Shown piece after piece: positions 9,464-18,591 of a stretch of DNA of 64,000 nucleotides. The translations under genes and the position numbers were made by a program. The stretch is taken from positions 62,001-126,000 of the forward strand of contig JAJZBX010000001.1 in the NCBI GenBank assembly GCA_021846325.1. The letters run 5' to 3'. Origin of the DNA: Actinomycetes bacterium. Lineage in GTDB: Bacteria > Actinomycetota > Acidimicrobiia > Acidimicrobiales > RAAP-2. Under the pieces are notes generated by a model that saw only the letters and a list, made by a program, of their open reading frames with translations, searched no databases and was not told where the DNA came from. How positions within the stretch are numbered: the stretch's first letter is position 1; every line of letters begins with the position of its first letter.

Positions 9464-10428
9464 TTGGCTCCTTGTATACGGATACGTGGATCAATCAAAC
9501 CCAACGCGACGTCGGCGATGAGGTTGCCCAGCAGGGTAAAGACCGCGACCAGAATGGTGATTCCGAGTACCGTCGGCACGTCGAAGGTGAGCGCGGCGTT
9601 GATCGTCTGGACGCCCAGTCCGGAGTAGTTAAAGACGTCCTCGATGATCAGTGCGCCACTGATCAGTCCCGGTATGGATAGACCAAGGATCGTCACAATT
9701 GGACCCAGCGCGTTTCGAAACGCGTGTCGCCAAAGGACGCGACGGGAGCCACAGCCTTTGGCTCGAGCAGTTCGGATGTAGTCCTGGACCAGCACTTCGA
9801 GGACCGTACCTCGCATGAACCGGCTCATGCCAGCTACTGAAAGTAAGGTCAAGCAGCCAACGGGGAGAATGAACGCCTTCGGTGACGTGAAGATTGCCCA
9901 GGGGGCTACCCCGGACGGCGGTGAAATTGGTAGGTGGGGCCAGTGGAAGCCGAAGGCGTCGATAGCCAGCATGCAGAGCAGGAACGCCGGCGTCGCGTAG
10001 AGAACGAAGGCCGTACCAGTTGCCGTGTAGTCGACCACGGTATTGCGGCGAGAAGCTTGCAGAATACCCAACGGGATCGCGATGAGGATTGTGAAGATGA
10101 GTGCACTCAGGGCCAGCCATAGCGTCCGCGGAACGTAGAGACCGATGATGGAACTGACTGAGAGACTTTGCTTGTAGGAGTGTCCGAGGTTGAAGTGCAA
10201 GACCAACTGGTCGATGTACTTAAGGAGCCGAACGAAATACGATTGCGTCAGTCCGTGCTGCTCAGCCCATACGTGGACGTTCAAGGCGCTCGCGTGGTTC
10301 TGCAGCACTGCGTACGCGGGAGCCAGGATACCGTGCGGCTGAAAGTACGGAAGCGAAAACGTTAAGACAATGATGATCAATAGAACGATGGCGGACTGGC
10401 CTAAACGTCGCAATATATAGGTGAACAC
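9460..10428 (-). CDS. ABC transporter permease, DppB-like
   Basis: MFTYILRRLGQSAIVLLIIIVLTF, DYIRTARAKGCGSRRVLWRHAFRNALGPIVTILGLSIPGLISGALIIEDVF. Confidence 0.93.
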   Translation of the reverse strand: MFTYILRRLGQSAIVLLIIIVLTFSLPYFQPHGILAPAYAVLQNHASALNVHVWAEQHGLTQSYFVRLLKYIDQLVLHFNLGHSYKQSLSVSSIIGLYVPRTLWLALSALIFTILIAIPLGILQASRRNTVVDYTATGTAFVLYATPAFLLCMLAIDAFGFHWPHLPISPPSGVAPWAIFTSPKAFILPVGCLTLLSVAGMSRFMRGTVLEVLVQDYIRTARAKGCGSRRVLWRHAFRNALGPIVTILGLSIPGLISGALIIEDVFNYSGLGVQTINAALTFDVPTVLGITILVAVFTLLGNLIADVALGLIDPRIRIQGAK

Positions 10429-10938
10429 TCGTCAATCCTAACATTGAGCGATGTGGTGCTGAGAGCAGTCGAGGTCCTGATCGTCGCCACCGGTGCGTGT
10501 GCCAGTGGCGACCGAGTTCCGGTGTCGGTGCGGAGTGGGCATACGATAGGGCTCGGCGAAGTGCCCTCGGCAAGAGACCAACGCGGCGCGCACCGTTGGG
10601 TGGCTGCGCAAACCCACCAAGAGCGCTTGGCGAAAGATCGCGGCGGCTGTGCCGAAGTCGGACCGTCATCGTCGCCACGTACTCATGAATGCGCAACCAA
10701 CGACGAGAAACGACCTTCCCGGCTTGGAAAAGACATTTCTCCTTGATTCGCTCACTAGCGGACAAACCAATCATCTGCAGCACGCCGCAAGTTCGCGCTC
10801 GCTACACCAGCCAACCGAGGAGAAACACGTCCGCATGTGGCCCGCCTTGGAGTGGGTGGCCGTGGATCACGATGTCTAAGCGAACCTTGAGGCGCTTCCA
10901 AAAGCGGCGCCGCAGGGTGGGTCCATTAGGGGGCTCAT

Positions 10939-11056
10939 CCCCCCGTGTGATTGAGTGGGGATTTAGTCGAGTGCCCGAAACGCCAAAACTCCTTGTGAAC
11001 ACCGGAGTCACTCCCGATTCAGACTCGACATAATCTCTACACAATCACACGGGGGG
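10939..11056. mobile_element. 118-bp MITE-like non-autonomous element with ~34-bp imperfect TIRs and 8-bp TSD
   Basis: TIR CCCCCCGTGTGATTG(a/t)GT(g/a)G(g/a)GATT(ta/at)GTCGAGT at 10939-10972 and inverted at 11023-11056 (29/34 identical); flanked by GGGCTCAT at 10931-10938 and 11057-11064. Confidence 0.75.
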
Positions 11057-11082
11057 GGGCTCATCGCGTATGGGTCAGGTCG

Positions 11083-11131
11083 GTGACAAAAGAAGAAGGG
11101 GGCCCCTGCGGCCCCCTTCTTCTTTTGTCAC
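11083..11131 (-). terminator. Intrinsic terminator-like hairpin (22-bp perfect stem, 5-nt loop)
   Basis: GTGACAAAAGAAGAAGGGGGCC-cctgc-GGCCCCCTTCTTCTTTTGTCAC, directly downstream of the minus-strand SBP gene. Confidence 0.85.
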
Positions 11132-11163
11132 GCTCCGTAGCAAGGCTACGCGGTGACTCGGTT

Positions 11164-12987
11164 CTACCCGAAGTGCCAGTACTCGGGAGTCAGGTTGTCC
11201 AGGGCGTTGCCCCAGCCGATGCTGCTCTTCAGCGTCTTGATCACTTCGCCCGTTGAGTACTCCAGCGGGTCCCACAGCACGGGGAGATTGCTCGCCGTGT
11301 AGTTCCCGTACGCCGTCAACTTGACGTTCTGGCGAATCGTTTGCAGGATTAGCTTCGTCATGGTCGGACTCGAGTACAGGCCACTGTTGGATCCGGCGCC
11401 CACCAAGTACAGCGGTTCACCCGTCGGCAGGTAGTCCGGTGCGTACAGCCAGCCACCGCCCCAGTTGCAGATGTCGAAGGTCGTTGACGAGTTGTAAGCC
11501 GCGGGGCACGATCCGGCGGTGTTGTTGAACGTGCTTTCGGTGTGACTCATGTTGATGCCCAGGCTCGACCAGTCGGCCAGGATGGCGTTCATCATGATGT
11601 CCTCGGACGGCGAGCCCGACACCCACTCGATGTTGAGCGCCAGCTTGTCACCGTTGGAGATGCCCGCACCGCACTGGTTGCTGCCAGTTCCCGCGCTGGT
11701 GCACACCAACTGTCCACTCTGCTTGGTCCAACCGTGGCTCGTGAGCGTCGTCTCGGCCTTAGCCAAACTGAACGGGTACGGGTTCGTGATCGGGCCCGAC
11801 AGCGCCTTCGAGATGCTGGGTGGCAACGACGACCATGTCGGCACCGCGTAGTTCTTGAAGGCGTTCTTGATGATGCCAATCTGATCGATCGACATTTGCA
11901 GCGCCTGACGGACGTACAACTGGTCCAAGAACTTTGAGCCGGGGCTGTCCTGGAAGTTCACGTTCATGTAGTTGTTCGCGAACGTTCCACTGCTTACCAA
12001 GTTGTACCGAGAACTCAATTGGCCCCAGTTCGGGCCGGCTTTGCCGGGTGCCGGTGCCGGTGCCGTCAAGATGGTCGGGTCCACGTAGCCAAGGTCAATA
12101 TTACCAGCCTGCAGCTGGTTCTCCTCGGCCTGCGCCGTGGTGAAGGCGATCATCTTGAACACGGCGACCTGGGCCTTCTGGGGGCCCGAGTACGTGCGGT
12201 TGGGTACCAGAGTCGCGTTACCCAAGTTGTCGATGCGCGTCAGGCGCCATGGACCGTCCACGCCGCTCTGCCACATTTTGCCGGTGAAGCTCGAGACGTT
12301 CTGACCGAGGTTGTTCAGATAGTTCTGGACGCCCTTGCACGCGGCAATCGTCGAGGCCGCACCGAAAGCGCCCGTGGCGCAGGTCGAGGTGTGCGTCGCA
12401 CTCGTACGGTCCCAGGAGTTCGGCATCGGCGTAATGGTCGCCAACTGGTTGTAGGTGAACCAGAGTGGGCTCACCGCGGCCTTCAGGTTGATCACGACCG
12501 TGTTACCTGATCCGTGGGCGCTGGCGATCTGGTCAGGTATGCCCAATCCGGGGGTGTAGGTGCAAAAGCCCGTCGGGACTGCCTTGTACATGTTGAGGAA
12601 GAACATGACCGACTGTGCGTTGACGGTCTGGCCGTCAGCGAACTTCCAGCCCTTCATCGTGATGGTAACCGTACGGTTGCCGCGCGAGTACTTCGGCAGG
12701 TTGCCCGTCGACAGTTTCGGGGCAAGCAAAGTGTTAGAGCCGACACCGAACCAGTAAAGCGGTCGGAACATCATCTCTTGGAAGAGCGAGGTGTTCGTAG
12801 TCAGGCACTCGTTGGGTGGATAGAAGGGAAAGATGTACGCCGGGATGCCATTCGGAGCTTCGGCGTACGTGATGGTCCCTGAGGGGGCGCTAGCCCCACT
12901 CACGGTCGGAGCGATCAGACCCAACGATAACGAGCTGGCCACTGCGCCAACGGTCATCGCGAGCCGTAGCTTGCGCCCTAATTGCAT
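11164..12987 (-). CDS. ABC transporter substrate-binding protein, family 5 (second paralogue)
   Basis: Signal peptide MQLGRKLRLAMTVGAVASSLSLGLIAPTVSGASA; same architecture and motifs as the 6599-8383 SBP (MMFRPLYWFGVGSNTLL, VTITMKGWKFADGQTVNAQSV). Confidence 0.9.
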   Translation of the reverse strand: MQLGRKLRLAMTVGAVASSLSLGLIAPTVSGASAPSGTITYAEAPNGIPAYIFPFYPPNECLTTNTSLFQEMMFRPLYWFGVGSNTLLAPKLSTGNLPKYSRGNRTVTITMKGWKFADGQTVNAQSVMFFLNMYKAVPTGFCTYTPGLGIPDQIASAHGSGNTVVINLKAAVSPLWFTYNQLATITPMPNSWDRTSATHTSTCATGAFGAASTIAACKGVQNYLNNLGQNVSSFTGKMWQSGVDGPWRLTRIDNLGNATLVPNRTYSGPQKAQVAVFKMIAFTTAQAEENQLQAGNIDLGYVDPTILTAPAPAPGKAGPNWGQLSSRYNLVSSGTFANNYMNVNFQDSPGSKFLDQLYVRQALQMSIDQIGIIKNAFKNYAVPTWSSLPPSISKALSGPITNPYPFSLAKAETTLTSHGWTKQSGQLVCTSAGTGSNQCGAGISNGDKLALNIEWVSGSPSEDIMMNAILADWSSLGINMSHTESTFNNTAGSCPAAYNSSTTFDICNWGGGWLYAPDYLPTGEPLYLVGAGSNSGLYSSPTMTKLILQTIRQNVKLTAYGNYTASNLPVLWDPLEYSTGEVIKTLKSSIGWGNALDNLTPEYWHFG

Positions 12988-13064
12988 AATTGACTTGCCT
13001 CCCAGTGCCACCAAAGTGGACACAATCATTTTGCTTACCCATCACCGTTGAAGGGCTCTTCGCC

Positions 13065-13093
13065 ACTGTACCGGGCAGTAGCCACTCGGACAA
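13065..13093 (-). promoter_or_regulatory. Candidate sigma70-type promoter of the SBP gene
   Basis: On the minus strand TTGTCC-N17-TACAGT, ~78 bp upstream of the proposed start. Confidence 0.4.
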
Positions 13094-13189
13094 GTTCATC
13101 GCCACATGAAATTAAACTAAATGAAACGTAATAATTTTCATCCGCCACGGGTGAAGGTGCTACTACAGCACCGATCGGGGTATGGGAGA

Positions 13190-14101
13190 CTACGCGCCGA
13201 TCGCGGCGGTGATGGTACTTCGTAGATCTGGGTACGTGTATTCGAATCCGCTCGCGAGCAGTCGAGTCGGTACGACGCGTTGACTGGCCAGTACCGCGCC
13301 GTGGGCCAATGGCGCGCCTAGCGCCAGCGAAAGTGCGAACGCCGGCACGGGGACGATGGTTGGACGGTGAAGCGCCGCGCCGAGCGCCTTGGTGAACTGA
13401 CGATTTGTGGCCGGCTCGGGGCCAACCACGTTGTGGGGCCCGGTGAGGCCGTGGTCGAGGATCCACAGAATGGCGCGTACCTCATCGGCGAGCGCGATCG
13501 AACTGATCCACTGAGTGCCGTCGCCGAGTACGCCACCCAGTCCCCACCGAAAAATCGGTAGCTGTCGGCGAAGCGCCCCGCCCGATGAACTCATCACGAT
13601 TCCCGTGCGCAAGAGTGCCAACTCGGTTCCCAAGCGCGAAACCGGCTGGGCCGCGGCCTCCCAGCGTTGACAGACGTCGGCGAGAAAGTCGTTTCCCGGT
13701 GTCGAGGTCTCGTCGAGCACCTCGTCACCACGCGATCCGTAGACGCCGACGGCCGAGCCGCTCACGACCATGCGCACGCCGCTCGCCAGGGTGCCGACGG
13801 CCTCGACGAGCAATGTCGTCGAGGCGACACGCGAATCGAGGATCACGCCCTTACGCTGCGCCGACCAACGGTGATCGCCGATGCCGGCGCCGGCGAGGTT
13901 GATCACGGCGTCCAGGCCTCCGACGCGGTGGAGGTCGGCTTCGTCGAGTCGTCCGTTGGCGGGGTCCCAGCGCACCGTCGCACCCGATGACGCGCCAGTC
14001 GTGGGACGTATGAAGCGCACCACGCCGTCGCCGCGCTCGCGTAGCGCGTTGGCCACCGCTCGACCGATGAGTCCCGACGAACCGGTTAGGCCGACGCGCA
14101 T
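13190..14101 (-). CDS. TIGR01777-type SDR / NAD-dependent epimerase family protein
   Basis: MRVGLTGSSGLIGRAVANALRERGDGV, INLAGAGIGDHRWSAQRKGVILDSRVASTTLLVEA, SGSAVGVYGSRGDE. Confidence 0.88.
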   Translation of the reverse strand: MRVGLTGSSGLIGRAVANALRERGDGVVRFIRPTTGASSGATVRWDPANGRLDEADLHRVGGLDAVINLAGAGIGDHRWSAQRKGVILDSRVASTTLLVEAVGTLASGVRMVVSGSAVGVYGSRGDEVLDETSTPGNDFLADVCQRWEAAAQPVSRLGTELALLRTGIVMSSSGGALRRQLPIFRWGLGGVLGDGTQWISSIALADEVRAILWILDHGLTGPHNVVGPEPATNRQFTKALGAALHRPTIVPVPAFALSLALGAPLAHGAVLASQRVVPTRLLASGFEYTYPDLRSTITAAIGA

Positions 14102-14889
14102 CGAGACCCCCACGTTTGTTCGAGCAACTCGCTCACGAGATCGGGATGGCTTAAGTGAGCGCCGTGGCGTGCCGCGGCGAGCGCAACGCCCTCGATCAGT
14201 GGATTCAGCTCAGCGAGGCGTTCGGTGAGCGATCGGTAGTACGGTGTGCGTTCCCACTCGCCGTAGGCGTAGAGCGTCGGCACGCGGATGCTGGCCACGT
14301 CGAAGGGTATCTCGCTACGAACGATCGCGAGGTCGGCGACGAGGGCTGGACCGTCGAGATGGCGCGATTCACGCTCAGCCGGACTGAGCCGCTCCCATAC
14401 GGCCGGGGACACCATGCGCTTGAAAAAGAGCTCGGCCTCCTTCGCCGGGTCCCCACCAATGGATGGCGGTACGCCATCGCGTTCGAGTACCCAGTTGAGG
14501 GGCGCTTCGTACACGACGAGCTGGCACACGTGGTCGGGATCGGCGCTGGCGGCCCCGAGCGCCACCAGGCCACCGAAGCTATGACCGAACACCATGACCG
14601 GACTCGACTCCCGACGCGCCAGCGCGACCAGATCCTCGACGTGTTGGCCAATGTTCGATGGTCCCAACTGTCTCGAGCCCTGGTATCCGCGACGGTCGTA
14701 GGCGACGATGTCAAAGTGCTCGAGGCGACGGGCGAGGCGAGCGAAGGATCCCGCCCGATCGAGCCCCCCGTGGACGCAGACGATGGTGGCGAGCGGTTCT
14801 AGTACCCGGCGTTCGAACACCGCGAGACCGGTGACGGGTGATCCCACGCTGCGCAAGCCGTTGGGCGGTGCTGAGGACGAGGGGACCAT
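14086..14889 (-). CDS. Alpha/beta hydrolase
   Basis: IVCVHGGLDRAGSFARLARRL, YDRRGYQGS, GHSFGGLVAL nucleophile elbow, C-terminal HGAHLSHPD. Confidence 0.85.
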   Translation of the reverse strand: MVPSSSAPPNGLRSVGSPVTGLAVFERRVLEPLATIVCVHGGLDRAGSFARLARRLEHFDIVAYDRRGYQGSRQLGPSNIGQHVEDLVALARRESSPVMVFGHSFGGLVALGAASADPDHVCQLVVYEAPLNWVLERDGVPPSIGGDPAKEAELFFKRMVSPAVWERLSPAERESRHLDGPALVADLAIVRSEIPFDVASIRVPTLYAYGEWERTPYYRSLTERLAELNPLIEGVALAAARHGAHLSHPDLVSELLEQTWGSRCASA

Positions 14890-14994
14890 GACGGCAATCT
14901 ACTGGCGCCCGTGCGACGGTGATGTCGCCTCGGCCGTCGCGCGGCGGTGCGTCCATCTCATCCGAAACAGAATTTCTGGTCCCATTAGGCTGGT

Positions 14995-17900
14995 GTGGTG
15001 ACGACGACACCCTCTGGTACTTCGGGGCCGCTCAAGGGATCTTTTGGACCCAACGCGTGGCTCGTCGATGACATGTACGAGCACTACCTGAGCGACCCGG
15101 AGTCCGTGTCGGCGAGTTGGCGCGAATTCTTCGTGGACTATCAGCGTTCGGCGGTTCCCGCCGTCGCCACGGCGACGCCGCCACCGCCCGTGGCGACGGC
15201 GGTGGCAACCGAGGCTGCGTCACCGCTGCGCGGTTCGGCCGCGCGAATCGTTACCAATATGACCGCCAGCCTCGCCATTCCCACCGCGACCAGCGTACGA
15301 ACGGTTTCGGCCCGCTTGCTCGAGATCAATCGGGCGGCGCTCAATGACGCGCTGCGTCGCTCCAGCGGAGCGAAGGTCTCGTTCACGCACCTCATCGCCT
15401 TCGCCATCGTGAAGGGGTTGCGCGCCGTACCCGCGATGAACGCCACCTTCGTGGACGCCGTGGACCAGAAGGGCACGCCGGGCGTCGTGCGACACGAGCG
15501 CGTGGGGCTCGGTTTAGCAGTCGACGTTGAGAAGAGTGACGGTTCGCGAAATCTGATGGTGCCGGTGATTCGTGACGCTGACGCCATGGCCTTTCGAGAT
15601 TTCCTCCTGGCCTACGAGGACCTCGTACGGAAGGTCCACGCGGGTGCGGTGGGCGCTGACGACTTCGTGGGCGCGTCGGTGTCACTCACCAACCCCGGCA
15701 CGCTCGGTACGGTGCAGTCGGTGCCGCGCTTGATGGCGGGCCAAGGGGCCATCATCGGGGTCGGGGCCCTGACCTGGCCCGCTGGATTCGAGGCCGCCGA
15801 CGAGCGCATCTTGGCGCAATTGGGCGTCGGCAAAGTAATGACGATGACGTCGACCTACGACCACCGCATCATTCAAGGCGCCGAGTCGGGTCTGTTCTTG
15901 AAGTACGTGGCCGAGTGCCTCACGGGTGGCCACGAGTTCTACGATGACGTCTTCAACTCCCTCGGCATCCCGTATGAACCGGCGCGGTGGTCGAAGGATC
16001 GTAACGCGGCCTTGGGCGATGACGACGGGGAGCGGATCCTCAAGCAGATTCGCGTCCAGGAACTGATCAACATGTTCCGCGTGCGCGGACACTTGTACGC
16101 CCACCTGGATCCGCTGCACAGCGAGGCGCCACCGGTGCACGCCGAACTTGAGCCCTCGTCGTACGGCCTGACCATCTGGGACCTGCCCCGGCGCTTCATC
16201 ACCGGCGGACTCGCCGGCCGCGACGAGGCAACCCTCGAGGAAATTCTCGCCATTCTTCGTGAGGCGTACTGTCGCACGATTGGCATTGAGTACGGCCACA
16301 TCATGGACCCCGCTCAGAAGCGCTGGATCCAGTCTCGCGTGGAAGGCGTCGCGGTAACGTCGTCGTTAGAGGACCAGCGACGCATCCTGGCGGCACTGAA
16401 CGAAGCTGAGGTCTTCGAGCGATTTCTGCACTCGCGTTACGTTGGTCAAAAACGATTCGGCCTCGAAGGTGCCGAATCCACCATCGTCGCGTTGCGAGCG
16501 ATTCTCGACGCCGCCGCCGATGAGGACGTGCGCGAAGCAGTCATTGGCATGGCTCACCGAGGTCGTCTCAATGTCTTGGCCAACGTCGTGGGAAAGTCGT
16601 ACAGCGATATCTTCTCGGAGTTCGAGGGGAACCTCGACCCCGAGAGCGTGCAGGGCAGCGGCGACGTCAAATATCACAAGGGTGCGTCGGGGTCCTACAC
16701 CAGTCACAGCGGGTCAACGATTGACGTGTCGATGGCGTCGAATCCCTCGCACCTGGAGGCGGTGAGTCCCGTCGTCGAGGGTGTCGTCCGTGCGAAACAG
16801 GATCGGGTCGTGCGTCCTGGCGATGGTACGGCGCCGAACGCGGTGGTCGAGCGCTACCCGTATCTCCCCATTCTGATCCACGGCGACGCGGCGTTCGCCG
16901 GTCAGGGCGTGGTGGCCGAGACGCTCAATCTCTCACAACTCTCGGGTTACCACGTGGGTGGCTCGATTCACATCGTCATCAACAATCAGGTGGGCTTCAC
17001 GACGGCGCCGGAGTCTGCTCGCTCCAGTGTCTACCCAACGGACGTCGCCAAGATGATCCAGGCGCCAATTTTCCACGTCAACGGTGACGATCCGGAGGCC
17101 TGCGCCCGCGCGGCGCGGTTGGCCTTCGACTATCGACAGGCCTTTCAACGCGACGTGGTCATCGATATCGTCTGTTATCGGCGTCACGGCCACAACGAAG
17201 GCGACGATCCGAGCTACACCCAGCCTCAGATGTACAAGATCATCGACCAAATGCGCTCGGTGCGCAAGATCTACACCGAGACCCTGGTTCGTCGAGGTGA
17301 CATCTCGTTGGCCGAGGCCGAGACTGCGCTCGACGAATTCAACGCTCGCCTCCAGGGCGTGCTCGACGAGGTGCGATCGGTTCCGGTACCCGAACTGCAC
17401 GGCGTGCCGATGGCCGACGTTGCCGCTGACGCCCCGGCACCGCAAACCGGCGTGGCGCTCGAGCGCTTGCTGAGCATTGCCGCGGCGACGATGACGGCGA
17501 CCCCGGGTTTCACGGTTCACCCGAAACTCGAACGCCAGTTCGTCCAGCGACGGGCGCTGCTCGATTCGGGTGACGTTGACTGGGCGCTCGGTGAGGCGTT
17601 GGCCATCGGCTCGCTGGTCCACGACGGCACGAACGTTCGTCTCATCGGTCAAGATTCGAGGCGCGGGACGTTCTCGCATCGTCACGCCGCGCTCGTTGAC
17701 TTCGAAAACGGTACTGAATACGTGCCACTGTCGAACCTTGACGCACCCGGGTTCTTCACCGTGCGCGACTCCTTCTTGAGCGAGTACGCGGCGTTGGGTT
17801 TCGAGTATGGCTATTCGGTCGAGTCAAATCGGTCACTCGTGGCGTGGGAGGCGCAATTCGGCGACTTCGTCAACGGCGCGGAGATCATCATTGACAATTT

Positions 17901-18591
17901 CCTGGTGGCCGCGGAAGACAAATGGGGTCAACGCGCGAGCCTCGTCATGCTGTTACCCCACGGCTACGAAGGTCAGGGTCCCGAGCACTCGAGTGGCCGC
18001 ATCGAACGCTTCTTGTCGCTGTGCGCACGCAACAACCTGCGTGTGGCCCAGCCGTCGAGCGCCGCGCAGTACTTTCACCTGCTGCGCAGCCAGGTGGTTC
18101 GCGAGACGATCTCGCCGCTCGTCGTCTTCACGCCGAAGTCAATGTTGCGAGCCGTCCAGACCCGATCGCCGCTCAGCGACTTCGAGCACGGCTCGTTTCA
18201 AGTCGTCCTCGACGACCCCAGCGCTGATCGTGATCTCGTGACGCGCGTCGTCTTCTGCTCGGGCAAGGTGGCGCACGAGGCGCTCGCCCGCCGTACCCAG
18301 ATCGGTGCGACGAACGTCGCGGTGGTGCGCGTCGAGCAACTGTACCCGTGGCCCCACGACAGTATCGATGCCGTCCTCGCGTCCTATCCGCACGCCAACG
18401 AGGTCGTGTGGCTCCAGGAGGAACCAGAGAATATGGGTCCGTGGCCCTTTGTGCATCACCAGGTCCACCGCTGGCTGCGCGACGTTGCCGTGCGCCACGT
18501 GGCCCGGGCCGAGTCGGCCAGTCCGGCCACGGGCAGCTCGCTCATCCACGCGGCTGAACAGGTCGATCTGATGACTCGAGCGATCGGGTGA
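14995..18591 (+). CDS. kgd: Multifunctional 2-oxoglutarate decarboxylase / 2-oxoglutarate dehydrogenase E1-E2 fusion
   Basis: N-terminal FGPNAWLVDDMYEHYLSDPESVSASWREFF, E2 catalytic core (MTSTYDHRIIQGAESGLFLKYV), E1 region (GMAHRGRLNVLANVVGKSYSDIFSEFEG), C-terminal transketolase-like domain. Confidence 0.96.
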   Translation: MVTTTPSGTSGPLKGSFGPNAWLVDDMYEHYLSDPESVSASWREFFVDYQRSAVPAVATATPPPPVATAVATEAASPLRGSAARIVTNMTASLAIPTATSVRTVSARLLEINRAALNDALRRSSGAKVSFTHLIAFAIVKGLRAVPAMNATFVDAVDQKGTPGVVRHERVGLGLAVDVEKSDGSRNLMVPVIRDADAMAFRDFLLAYEDLVRKVHAGAVGADDFVGASVSLTNPGTLGTVQSVPRLMAGQGAIIGVGALTWPAGFEAADERILAQLGVGKVMTMTSTYDHRIIQGAESGLFLKYVAECLTGGHEFYDDVFNSLGIPYEPARWSKDRNAALGDDDGERILKQIRVQELINMFRVRGHLYAHLDPLHSEAPPVHAELEPSSYGLTIWDLPRRFITGGLAGRDEATLEEILAILREAYCRTIGIEYGHIMDPAQKRWIQSRVEGVAVTSSLEDQRRILAALNEAEVFERFLHSRYVGQKRFGLEGAESTIVALRAILDAAADEDVREAVIGMAHRGRLNVLANVVGKSYSDIFSEFEGNLDPESVQGSGDVKYHKGASGSYTSHSGSTIDVSMASNPSHLEAVSPVVEGVVRAKQDRVVRPGDGTAPNAVVERYPYLPILIHGDAAFAGQGVVAETLNLSQLSGYHVGGSIHIVINNQVGFTTAPESARSSVYPTDVAKMIQAPIFHVNGDDPEACARAARLAFDYRQAFQRDVVIDIVCYRRHGHNEGDDPSYTQPQMYKIIDQMRSVRKIYTETLVRRGDISLAEAETALDEFNARLQGVLDEVRSVPVPELHGVPMADVAADAPAPQTGVALERLLSIAAATMTATPGFTVHPKLERQFVQRRALLDSGDVDWALGEALAIGSLVHDGTNVRLIGQDSRRGTFSHRHAALVDFENGTEYVPLSNLDAPGFFTVRDSFLSEYAALGFEYGYSVESNRSLVAWEAQFGDFVNGAEIIIDNFLVAAEDKWGQRASLVMLLPHGYEGQGPEHSSGRIERFLSLCARNNLRVAQPSSAAQYFHLLRSQVVRETISPLVVFTPKSMLRAVQTRSPLSDFEHGSFQVVLDDPSADRDLVTRVVFCSGKVAHEALARRTQIGATNVAVVRVEQLYPWPHDSIDAVLASYPHANEVVWLQEEPENMGPWPFVHHQVHRWLRDVAVRHVARAESASPATGSSLIHAAEQVDLMTRAIG

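Noticed and set aside
10262-10783. 173-aa minus-strand ORF upstream of the DppB-like gene
   Set aside because: Low-complexity Arg/Ser/Pro composition, overlaps the DppB start out of frame, no recognizable motif.
16933-17685. 250-aa minus-strand ORF inside kgd
   Set aside because: Antisense high-GC shadow ORF; the plus strand encodes well-conserved E1 motifs.
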